Made by a program: the position numbers and the translations under genes
Origin: an uncultured Prevotellaceae bacterium
GTDB taxonomy: Bacteria; Bacteroidota; Bacteroidia; Bacteroidales; Bacteroidaceae
Direction of reading: 5' to 3'
Assembly (NCBI GenBank): GCA_946540735.1
Contig: CAMNIN010000008.1
Span: forward strand, 30,063 to 94,062
DNA: 64,000 bases
Notes under the pieces: generated by a model
What the model was told of the DNA's origin: nothing
The model's database searches: none
What the model saw: the letters and a program-made list of their open reading frames with translations, nothing else
In this document: positions 15,362 to 22,865 of the stretch, piece by piece
How the letters are laid out: the number at the start of each line of letters is the position of its first letter
How positions within the stretch are numbered: the first letter of the stretch is position 1

Positions 15362-15430
15362 GTAGAGACGTCACATTCTCGGATATCACAAAATCAATTA
15401 AATGTAGAGACGTCACATTGGGGCGTCTCT
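15362..15430. repeat. Paired dispersed repeats with a shared spacer
   Basis: A cut-short copy (15362-15378) and a full copy (15404-15430) flank CTCGGATATCACAAAATCAA. The same arrangement appears inverted at 17317-17389 (TGATTATGTGATATCCGAGA between two copies). The pair and spacer thus moved or were inverted as one block. Confidence 0.75.
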
Positions 15431-15544
15431 CCTTAGTAAAAGAGGAGAGTTTGAGGGATAGCTGCTGCCCTATGCGAAACAAGTAGGGATAATGTCTCAG
15501 CTTGCTCATTCTCGGCCTGCCCTGCATTTTATATTCCCTATGGC

Positions 15545-15572
15545 GGGAGACGCCCCAATGTGACGTCTCTAC
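15545..15572. repeat. Dispersed repeat adjoining the ATPase/nuclease stop
   Basis: GGGAGACGCCCCAATGTGAC then GTCTCTAC ends three bases before the stop codon of the next gene on the complement. Confidence 0.85.
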
Positions 15573-15574
15573 AT

Positions 15575-17182
15575 TTATTCTTCAATAATATACCCCGTCA
15601 TGGCCCGCTTCTCGACGGAGAAGCCGATGCCGGCCTTCACGATGCGGCGGCCGTCGGTGGCGTAGCGCAGGGCATAGCCCCTGTCGTTGATCTGGTCGAG
15701 GGCGTCCTGCGCCGTGCCGTTGATCTTGAGCTCCATCACGTAGATCGTGTCGGGCATGAAGACCACCATGTCGGCCTTGCCCCGTGCGCACTTGACCTGC
15801 GTCTGCACGTAGACGTTGAGCATGGAGAAGATGAGGTAGAACGACCACTCGTAGAAACCCTCCGCGGTGGAGACCTCCTCGAGCTTCTTCTTGAATCCCT
15901 CGACGTAGGGCAGCTCCTCCAGGTAGGCCTGCAGCTCACGCAGGGCCAGGTCGGTGTCGTCGGCGCGCAGGGCCTTCCAGAAGCGGGCGGCGAAGCCCAT
16001 CTGCACGTCGCTGCCCTCAATGCCCGATATGATGGGCAGAAGGCCCTCGGTGAACCCCACGCGCACCTCCTTGTTGGGGATGCCAAGAGTGAATATCTCC
16101 CCTAGTGGGTCATAATCCTTGATGGTCATGTACCCGCTCTGATAGAGCAGGGGCAGTGCGTCGAACATGTTCTCCGTGGGCTGGTCGAAGGCCGAGGCCG
16201 GGGCCTCGAGGCCGTCGAGCCTGGTGATGTCGGTGCGGAACCGGCGCATCTGGCGGATGAGGTAGGACGGCGTGCCGCTCTCAAACCAGAAATTACGCAG
16301 TTCGCACTCGTTGAAAGCCTTCATCAGGCTGAAGGGGTTGTAGATGTCGGGCGACTTGCGTGAGAAGCGGTAGCCGTCGTAGGTCTCGCGGAGCATCTCG
16401 CGCATCTCCCGGGAAGACACCTCATACTCCTTGGCCAACCGCTCCACGTCGGGCTGCATCTGGGTGTCGATCTCCTCGCCTGTGATGCCGCAGATGGTGG
16501 CGAACTGCGGGTCGAGCGAGATGTTGGTGATGTTGTTGAAGCATGAGAAGGCACTGGGTTGAGGAAACTTGGTGATGCCTGTGATGAAGCAGAACCGGAT
16601 CATGGCCTCATAGGCCTTGAGGCACTGGTAGAACTCCTGCATCACGCGGCGGTATCCGTCGAGCCGCTCGTCCTCATGGAGCACCTCGAGCAGCGGTGCG
16701 TCGTACTCGTCGATGACGACGACCACCTGCGAGCCGGTCTTCTCGAAGGCTCGGCGGATGAGGCCGCTGAACACCTTTCCCGGAGTCGTTTCCGAGGGAT
16801 CTTCGCCATAATTCCTGATGTATGGCTTCAACTGCAGCATCAACGCTCCGCGTAGCTCATTCTCGTTTTCCTGCGCCTTTGCCATGCTCACGTCGATGTG
16901 GAGCACGGGATAGAGTTTCCACTCCTTCTCGAGCTCCATCACTCTGAGTCCCTCGAAGAGGTCGCGCCGCCCCTCGAAGAAGGAGCAGAGCGTGGTGGTG
17001 AGCAGCGACTTGCCGAACCGCCTCGGGCGGCTTAGGAAGACAAAGGGACTCATGCGGGTCATCCGCCACATCAGGTCGGTCTTGTCAATATATACGTAGC
17101 CTTCCTCCCTCAAACGGGAGAAGGTCTGTATGCCGACGGGGTAGCGCCGTTCGTCGGGATAGGGGTTGTTCAGATGGCTCAT
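15575..17182 (-). CDS. AAA-ATPase-like / PD-(D/E)XK nuclease protein, second
   Basis: A 535-residue protein started at ATG 17182 (MSHLNNPYPDERRYPVGIQT), which has a good AAGGAGTGACC ribosome binding site; the track start is nine codons upstream. Walker-A-like FLSRPRRFGKSLL is at about residue 45, Walker B VVVVIDEYDAP at about 165, and the C-terminal nuclease pattern DMVVFMPDTIYVMELKING at about 490. It has the same architecture as 9053-10621 but belongs to the more common RRYPVGIQTFSRLREEGYVY branch of the family. Its coding sequence is GC-rich compared with the abiE genes. Both ends adjoin dispersed repeats, consistent with a mobile or recombining segment. Confidence 0.88.
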   Translation of the reverse strand: MSHLNNPYPDERRYPVGIQTFSRLREEGYVYIDKTDLMWRMTRMSPFVFLSRPRRFGKSLLTTTLCSFFEGRRDLFEGLRVMELEKEWKLYPVLHIDVSMAKAQENENELRGALMLQLKPYIRNYGEDPSETTPGKVFSGLIRRAFEKTGSQVVVVIDEYDAPLLEVLHEDERLDGYRRVMQEFYQCLKAYEAMIRFCFITGITKFPQPSAFSCFNNITNISLDPQFATICGITGEEIDTQMQPDVERLAKEYEVSSREMREMLRETYDGYRFSRKSPDIYNPFSLMKAFNECELRNFWFESGTPSYLIRQMRRFRTDITRLDGLEAPASAFDQPTENMFDALPLLYQSGYMTIKDYDPLGEIFTLGIPNKEVRVGFTEGLLPIISGIEGSDVQMGFAARFWKALRADDTDLALRELQAYLEELPYVEGFKKKLEEVSTAEGFYEWSFYLIFSMLNVYVQTQVKCARGKADMVVFMPDTIYVMELKINGTAQDALDQINDRGYALRYATDGRRIVKAGIGFSVEKRAMTGYIIEE

Positions 17183-17310
17183 GGTCACTCCTTGATTTTG
17201 TCTGTTCACGATATCCTCTTATCACCGGGAGTCGATGGATCCCGGCCCATTTCCGCCGCTAAGATAGTGAAAAATATCGTTCTCTCAAAGAAATAATCGA
17301 TTTTTGTGAT

Positions 17311-17446
17311 ACCCGACAATGCGATGTCTCCACATTTATTTGATTATGTGATATCCGAGAATGTAGAGACGTCGCATTGAGGCGTCTCCGCCATAATGCT
17401 TTGGGATGAAATAACAACGAGAGACGCCCCAATGTGACGTCTCTAC
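17311..17446. repeat. Cluster of three dispersed repeats
   Basis: A degenerate copy at about 17311-17334, a full copy at 17363-17389 and an oppositely oriented full copy at 17419-17446 lie in the gap before the ATPase/nuclease gene. The last begins the segment shared with 12985-13195. Confidence 0.8.
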
Positions 17447-17610
17447 ATTTTTTATCGGACCGGAGGGGCGCTTGTATTTTTCGCTCGCCCCGAATGGACG
17501 CTTGCCTAAGCAAGATTTTTCAATCGTCGCAGCCGAACTTCATTTTCAATCGGCCACCGGCCGGGATCAATTTTCAATCTCTAAGATGATGTTCACAATC
17601 CGCATCACGT
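17447..17610. repeat. Inverted copy of the 12985-13195 segment
   Basis: Read on the complement, the end of the DUF285/dockerin gene and its downstream DNA match 12985-13195 over about 200 bp including the flanking short repeat. No terminator with a T run is seen here. Confidence 0.85.
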
Positions 17611-19306
17611 CGGTGACGGTGATGTTCTCGTCGTTGTTCAGGTCGGCGAACTGGATGTGGAAGGCAGGATTCTCCTGGCCCAGGATATAGCCCACGGTGA
17701 GCATGATGTCGGTCACGTTGATTTTGCCGTCGACGTTCACGTCGCCCATCCTGCCGGTGATGCCGAGGGTGAAGTAGCCGCTGCACCAGAGGAACGGCGG
17801 GGTATACGGGTCGACATCCTCTCCGAAGTCAAATCCGTCGGGTGCTACGAGCAAGCAGGGTTTCTCGGCGGTGCCCACGCCTGGGCAGGCCTTTATGTCA
17901 AGTAACTCCATCGACCTCCCGACGGAAAGTTGTGTCAAGCTGGAGCAGTTTTGGAGCATATAATGGCTATAAGTCACAGCATTCATATTGAAATGGCTGA
18001 GGTCGAGCGACGTTAGTCCTGTGCAATCACTCATCATATACATCACATCTGTTACTCGCCACGTGTTCCATTTTGTCATGTCAAGGGATGTAAGACCCTT
18101 GCAGCCATTGAACATATAGCCCATGTCGGTGACGTGAGACACGTCCCATTTACTTACATCAATGGTGGTGAGTTGACTACAGTTGTTGAACATGCCGTAC
18201 ATGCTACCAACTCCTGAAACGTCCCAGTCGCTTACATTAAGGTCTGTGAGGCTCCTACACCCACTGAACATGCTGGTCATATCTGTCATTGAGTTAGTTT
18301 TCCACGTCTTCACGTCGAGTGTCCTGACTTTGTAGCAGTTGGAAAACATCGCTTTGGCGTTAGTCACGGCAGACACGTCCCATCCGCTCACATCAAGTTC
18401 GGTTACAGATCGGCAATCCGCAAACATGTTGGTGGTGCTGGTGAACAAGTCAGTTTTCCAATTACTCACGTCAAGAGACCTGACGCTGCGGCAGTTGTTG
18501 AAAGCATCATTGGCCACGCTGATATGTGACGTTTCCCAGTTGCTCACATCAATAGTTGGAAGACTGGTGCACGACCAGAACATATAGCCAATGTTCACTA
18601 AGGTGTTGGTCCTCCATTTGCTCACATCAATAGAGGCAAGTAGCTTGCAGTTGTAGAACATCATTGACATCGTGCCGACTTGCGAGACATCCCACTGGCT
18701 CACATCCACCGTGGTGAGGGCACTGCATCCAAAGAACATGCCTGTGAGATACTGCACCTTGCCAGTATTGAAATTACCGATGGCGGCATTTTCGAGACCT
18801 GTGCAGAGATAAAACATATAGGACATGTCATCCACATTGCTGGTGTCGAAATGGTTGAGATTGATAGAGGTAATCCCGGTACAGTTGTAGAACATGCCCC
18901 TCATGGTGACTGCCTTGCTGGTGTTGAGATGGCTGACATCGATATCGGTGAGCAGTTTGCATTTGCTGAACATGTAGGCCATCGAGTCCATCTCCGAAGT
19001 GTTGAAATGGCCCATGCCTGTGATGGAGGTGAGCTTGGTCATGCTGTCAAACCAGTAGTTGCCGTTTGTCGGTCTTGCTTCAGCGAAAGAGGAATCAAAG
19101 ACCACTTTTCTCACCGAAGAAGCCTTAGCGTGCCACTTGGGATACTCATCCGTTCGGTCAAGAGAGTATTTGGTACCAGTGTGTGACGCTTGACTGTCGT
19201 CACAATAGAAGGTGAGTGTGCCATTGGATAACACGGCATATGGAGTGCCTGCATGTGCGCCAAGAAAGACGGTGAGCAAGATTGTCAAAAGTATGTTTTT
19301 GTACAT
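17567..19306 (-). CDS. BspA-like DUF285 surface protein with C-terminal dockerin (cassette B)
   Basis: A 579-residue protein started at ATG 19306, where the signal peptide MYKNILLTILLTVFLGAHA begins; the track adds 18 unlikely residues. DUF285 repeats fill about residues 75-460 (for example YMFSKCKLLTDIDVSHLNTS, GMFFGCSALTTVDVSQWDVS). They are followed by LLVAPDGFDFGEDVDPYTPP and two dockerin-like loops (GDVNVDGKINVTDIM, ADLNNDENITVTDVM). It is paralogous to the cassette A protein with diverged repeats but an almost identical 310-bp 3' end, a pattern that suggests gene conversion or shared-tail recombination. It is the third gene of inverted cassette B. Confidence 0.88.
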   Translation of the reverse strand: MYKNILLTILLTVFLGAHAGTPYAVLSNGTLTFYCDDSQASHTGTKYSLDRTDEYPKWHAKASSVRKVVFDSSFAEARPTNGNYWFDSMTKLTSITGMGHFNTSEMDSMAYMFSKCKLLTDIDVSHLNTSKAVTMRGMFYNCTGITSINLNHFDTSNVDDMSYMFYLCTGLENAAIGNFNTGKVQYLTGMFFGCSALTTVDVSQWDVSQVGTMSMMFYNCKLLASIDVSKWRTNTLVNIGYMFWSCTSLPTIDVSNWETSHISVANDAFNNCRSVRSLDVSNWKTDLFTSTTNMFADCRSVTELDVSGWDVSAVTNAKAMFSNCYKVRTLDVKTWKTNSMTDMTSMFSGCRSLTDLNVSDWDVSGVGSMYGMFNNCSQLTTIDVSKWDVSHVTDMGYMFNGCKGLTSLDMTKWNTWRVTDVMYMMSDCTGLTSLDLSHFNMNAVTYSHYMLQNCSSLTQLSVGRSMELLDIKACPGVGTAEKPCLLVAPDGFDFGEDVDPYTPPFLWCSGYFTLGITGRMGDVNVDGKINVTDIMLTVGYILGQENPAFHIQFADLNNDENITVTDVMRIVNIILEIEN

Positions 19307-19365
19307 ATCAATATAGTTGTGGTCTTTATGGTTCTTTCGGTTTATAGAAGGAGTGGGCATAATGT

Positions 19366-19400
19366 GGGGCGCACCTTGACCCTCAGGTCCGATGCGCCCC
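19366..19400 (-). terminator. GC-rich hairpin between peptide gene and DUF285 gene
   Basis: GGGGCGCA and TGCGCCCC pair across a 19-base loop that itself contains GACCTGAGGGTC. There is no clear T run. It occupies the place of the terminator at 7203 in cassette A. Confidence 0.5.
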
Positions 19401-19450
19401 AGACAATATGAAAGGATATCATTTATCCTATCTATGCCATTAAGAGTTGT

Positions 19451-19630
19451 TTAGTCATCCCAGAGACTGGTTGGGGTTTCCGTGACAGGTTCATTCTCAT
19501 CGAACAACTTGTTTTCGTTGCCCATAGGGGTTACCTCTCCATTATTGTCCGATGGTCCCTCAACGATGGTCTGGCAGAACTTCTCAGTGAAGACCACCTC
19601 CACCTCTGGTGCTTGATACATCTTTTTCAT
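19451..19630 (-). CDS. 59-residue acidic peptide with C-terminal LWDD (cassette B)
   Basis: Not in the ORF track. It starts at ATG 19630 (MKKMYQAPEVEVVFTEKF) and ends TPTSLWDD, 59 residues like its paralog in cassette A. Shared positions include MK, YQ, PE, VVF or IVF, an N-D/N-rich centre, a K-x-F-D/E-E motif and the final LWDD. It lies 20 bp downstream of the large LRR gene on the same strand, the same position as in cassette A. There is no signal peptide. The middle has diverged while both ends and length are kept, as expected for a functional small protein or peptide precursor. Confidence 0.75.
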   Translation of the reverse strand: MKKMYQAPEVEVVFTEKFCQTIVEGPSDNNGEVTPMGNENKLFDENEPVTETPTSLWDD

Positions 19631-19650
19631 TGTCTATACTTTCTTTTCAA

Positions 19651-22566
19651 TTATTTGATGATCACTTTCTTTCCGTTCTGGATGTAGATGCCCTTTGTGG
19701 GGTTGGTCACCTTCATACCAGAGAGGCTGAAGATATCATCCACTTTGTTCTCAGGAACCACAAGTTTCACGATACCATCGGTATCCTCAAGTTCGCCAAG
19801 ATAGCTGATAGCACCCGGTGTGTTGAACTTGTCAGCGCGGGTTCCCCATCCGTCGGCCATGTTGTTCCAAGTATTGGGATTATCCCACCATCCATGGACG
19901 CCGCCACGGGGATCATAAAGGTCGCCTGATGACTTATACTCCTTGTAATAGTCAGGATCTTCCTTCACGATGCACTCTGCGCCTTGGGCGGCATCAAACT
20001 CACTGGCAGAGAGATGAAGATAGGCATAGCCCTCAGTGTAGGTACCAGGAAGGATGCGGAAGAATCCGGCATAGTTCTCGACAGCGGCATCGAATTCGAA
20101 CTTCTTATGCAGGTTGGTGGTTTCAGACATTCGGCTAAGACCGAAGTTACGCCATTTCACAGGGCTGCTCTTATAAGGCTCATAAGGATAGACAGTCAGC
20201 AGGTTAGTCGTTTTGAAAGTCTGATTACCACCCTCTTCCACGGTGCGGATGCTGGCTTTCTCAATAATCGGCATGAGATAGTTCTTGAACTCATCCTGGT
20301 CGTTCTCGGAAAGCATATCCCAGTAGTCGCGGCGCAGAGGCTGTCCCTGTCCGGGAGCGAAGGCTGTGGTAGACATACTGACAACATACTTGCCATCAGC
20401 GGTCTTGGAGTTGGGCTGTCCGAAGAGGATCACACCGGTCTGAGCGGGAATCACGAGGAGGCGCTTGAGGGTCAGCTCATAGTTGGTGCCTTTTTTCTCT
20501 ACTTTGTTGACGATGTATGCACGGAGTCCGTCGGGCACGATATGTGCGTAGTCAGCATCGCTGTAGGTGCGGAGGATCAGCGGGAGCTCATCAGGATCCT
20601 CGGTCTCGTAAGTGGGATCGGGATCTTTGGGGTCAGTGCTGGTGGCTCCGGTGTTGACGAACTCATACCAGCCATAGCCGGATTCATGGTTCTGTGCATT
20701 CTGGTAGTGTTCGGTCAGCCATTTCTGGAACAATCCCGGGTCTCCTGCAATCTCGTTGGTCAGATAGTGGTCGAGGTTGGTGTAGTGTCTCTCATGTCCC
20801 TCGGGGAAGTGGAGGGTAGCTCCTTTTCGGTCAGGATTACCTTGAGAGAACGTGATGTTGTGGTCGAAAGCCCAGTTCTCACACATGATATCAGTCGTGG
20901 TATTCACGTAAACATCGGTAAGGACGGTCTGGTGGTTGAATGCCTCGGTCTTGACGACGGTGGCGGCATGGTTGCAGTCAGGATATTTGGTCTTGTCAAT
21001 CTCCTCGAAGACCACTTTCTGGATGGTGCCGGGGTCAGAGCAGGCGAAGGCCTGTTTTCCAACTTCCTCGATAGAAGCGGGCAGCACAACTTCTGTCAGC
21101 TGGGCATCCATGAATGCCTGCTCACCAATCTTGGTCACATTGTTGGAGAATGTGACGGATTTCAAATTTGAATATAACGAACCATTTACAGGATCAATCT
21201 TGAATGCTTTCTCGCCGATGGTCAGCGGGTTGGTGAGATTGCAGTCATCATCGTAAACGGCCTCGCCGGTGAAGATGGCCTCCTCGAGGGCATAGCAATT
21301 GAAGAAGCACTCGTCACCTACATGGCGCAGGTTTGGAGGCAGGGTGATCTTTTTCAGGTCAACAAGCCAGGTGAAGGTGCGGTTGGTGTTGGAGATGCCA
21401 TCGGGCACGGTCTCGCCGAAGTGCGCCTCACCATCGTATGCGAAGTGATCAATACCATAGAAATAGCCGAAGTCGAGTTCTGTGATATGGGAAGAGGCGA
21501 ACACCTGATTGGCGAAGAATTTCAGCGTATTGTTTTTGCCATCGGCTTCACGTAAAGGAAGATAGACGGTATTGAGGCTGTTATTTTTCACATTATCCAT
21601 GTTGAATGCAGCAGCGTCCACCTTGACGAGGTCGCGGATGCGCAGGTCTACCACGGTGAATTTTTGGCATCCGTGGAATGCATCAAGTCCAATCACCTTT
21701 ACTGTCTGCGGGAAGGTAACATTGTTCAATTTGTTGCAACCTTTGAAGGCTTTGTTGCCAACCCACTCCAGCTCGTCACCGAATGTCACATTCTCCAAAG
21801 CAGTAAAGCCCTCGCAGATTCCCGCAGGAATAGCGGTGAACGTGGAATTATTGGGGAATGAAAGGCCGTTAATCTTTTCCATGAATTTGTCAAGATTGAA
21901 GGGCGTAGTGTCAGGAGTATAGGTGTAGCTATAGGAATAGGTGTTGTTACCATTGTCTGTCACAGTAGCGTTGCTGGGAAGCTCCTTGCCATTCTCGTCG
22001 AGATAAACAGAGGAAACAACAAGTTTGTTCCAAGAAGCGACTCCTCCATTGCCATCATCAGCATAAAAGTCATCACCGACCTGATGAACAGTTCCTGTGT
22101 ATTCACCGCCCCAGGAATTTTCGTATTTTGTAGACCCTGTTGCAGTACCCGTCACAGTCACCTGTTCAGGATTGTTGGGGTCTGGCAGATAGATGAAATT
22201 GGTGCTTGTCCAGTCGGTATTACCCTCACCAGTGTACTTGACATAGGACATCATCTTGTCGCAACCGCTCAGGTCGAGGTAGACCTTCTTTTCTTCTGTG
22301 ACGCATATTTCAAAAATTTTGTCAACCGCCTTGCCTGCTTCCAGGTCTTTGTTGGACCAGTCGCCATCGAGCACAATCTTCGTTGCCTCACGCATGTTAG
22401 TCGTGATTAGCTCATTCCAGTTCTGATTCTGGTCATTGGCATTACCATCATCCTCATACCTGACAGTGAGGGTTTTTGTACCCGAATCATAATTAGCTGT
22501 GTAGGAAGCCCATCCACATAGGGCCACCCCCAGCAATAATAGTGATGTAAATAGTTTTTTCATCAT
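19651..22566 (-). CDS. Large BspA-type leucine-rich-repeat surface protein (cassette B)
   Basis: A 971-residue secreted protein with signal peptide MMKKLFTSLLLLGVALCGWA. LRR_5/BspA repeats include LENVTFGDELEWVGNKAFKG and FPQTVKVIGLDAFHGC. Then comes the same non-repeat domain as its paralog (LRTYSDADYAHIVPDGLRAY, LLVIPAQTGVILFGQPNSK) and a tail FSLSGMKVTNPTKGIYIQNG ending KKVIIK, resembling type IX sorting signals. It lacks the coiled-coil-like insertion of the cassette A protein. The start codon region AATCAATGATGAAAAAACT is identical to that of the paralog. It heads the inverted cassette B, and the intergenic region upstream is shared with a divergent tyrosine recombinase. Confidence 0.85.
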   Translation of the reverse strand: MMKKLFTSLLLLGVALCGWASYTANYDSGTKTLTVRYEDDGNANDQNQNWNELITTNMREATKIVLDGDWSNKDLEAGKAVDKIFEICVTEEKKVYLDLSGCDKMMSYVKYTGEGNTDWTSTNFIYLPDPNNPEQVTVTGTATGSTKYENSWGGEYTGTVHQVGDDFYADDGNGGVASWNKLVVSSVYLDENGKELPSNATVTDNGNNTYSYSYTYTPDTTPFNLDKFMEKINGLSFPNNSTFTAIPAGICEGFTALENVTFGDELEWVGNKAFKGCNKLNNVTFPQTVKVIGLDAFHGCQKFTVVDLRIRDLVKVDAAAFNMDNVKNNSLNTVYLPLREADGKNNTLKFFANQVFASSHITELDFGYFYGIDHFAYDGEAHFGETVPDGISNTNRTFTWLVDLKKITLPPNLRHVGDECFFNCYALEEAIFTGEAVYDDDCNLTNPLTIGEKAFKIDPVNGSLYSNLKSVTFSNNVTKIGEQAFMDAQLTEVVLPASIEEVGKQAFACSDPGTIQKVVFEEIDKTKYPDCNHAATVVKTEAFNHQTVLTDVYVNTTTDIMCENWAFDHNITFSQGNPDRKGATLHFPEGHERHYTNLDHYLTNEIAGDPGLFQKWLTEHYQNAQNHESGYGWYEFVNTGATSTDPKDPDPTYETEDPDELPLILRTYSDADYAHIVPDGLRAYIVNKVEKKGTNYELTLKRLLVIPAQTGVILFGQPNSKTADGKYVVSMSTTAFAPGQGQPLRRDYWDMLSENDQDEFKNYLMPIIEKASIRTVEEGGNQTFKTTNLLTVYPYEPYKSSPVKWRNFGLSRMSETTNLHKKFEFDAAVENYAGFFRILPGTYTEGYAYLHLSASEFDAAQGAECIVKEDPDYYKEYKSSGDLYDPRGGVHGWWDNPNTWNNMADGWGTRADKFNTPGAISYLGELEDTDGIVKLVVPENKVDDIFSLSGMKVTNPTKGIYIQNGKKVIIK

Positions 22567-22619
22567 TGATTTGAATTAATTTTATTGTACTTATTAGAAT
22601 TATCCAATAATAATTATTG

Positions 22620-22636
22620 ATATTGGCCGCCAATAT
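22620..22636. promoter_or_regulatory. Leader palindrome of cassette B
   Basis: ATATTGGC and GCCAATAT flank a single C. On the complement it reads CTGCATATTGGCGGCCAATA, matching the palindrome upstream of cassette A at 3334-3356. It lies 53 bp before the LRR gene start. Confidence 0.55.
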
Positions 22637-22721
22637 GCAGAAAAATGAAAGATTCCTGTATAAATATTCATAACGGTCAGTGCTTCAATTCTTTACTGCC
22701 GCATCCTGTGATTTCTTGAAT

Positions 22722-22827
22722 TTGGCGGGAGAAATAGAATGTTCTTTACGACGTCATGAATTTTTTGAATAATTGTACCATAAATGGCACCGCCATTCGG
22801 AGATTTGTGGTATTTTTGTCCCGCCAA
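22722..22827. repeat. Inverted repeat TTGGCGGGA flanking a promoter-like element
   Basis: TTGGCGGGA at 22722-22730 and TCCCGCCAA at 22819-22827 are exact inverted copies 88 bp apart, in the gap between the recombinase and cassette B. The core TTGGCGG is the same as in the leader palindromes. The segment could be an invertible promoter, but nine bases is short and chance is not excluded. Confidence 0.4.
22811..22818 (+). promoter_or_regulatory. Promoter -7 element facing the recombinase
   Basis: TATTTTTG matches TAnnTTTG, about 48 bp before the recombinase start. No TTG at the expected -33 distance is seen. It lies inside the TTGGCGGGA inverted repeat, so flipping the segment would point it at cassette B. 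Confidence 0.45.
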
Positions 22828-22865
22828 CCAACAAAAATTATACAATTATTTAACTACGAGTATTG

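Noticed and set aside
19984-21171. 395-residue plus-strand ORF
   Set aside because: It is antisense to the cassette B LRR protein, which has a signal peptide, repeats and a sorting-like tail.
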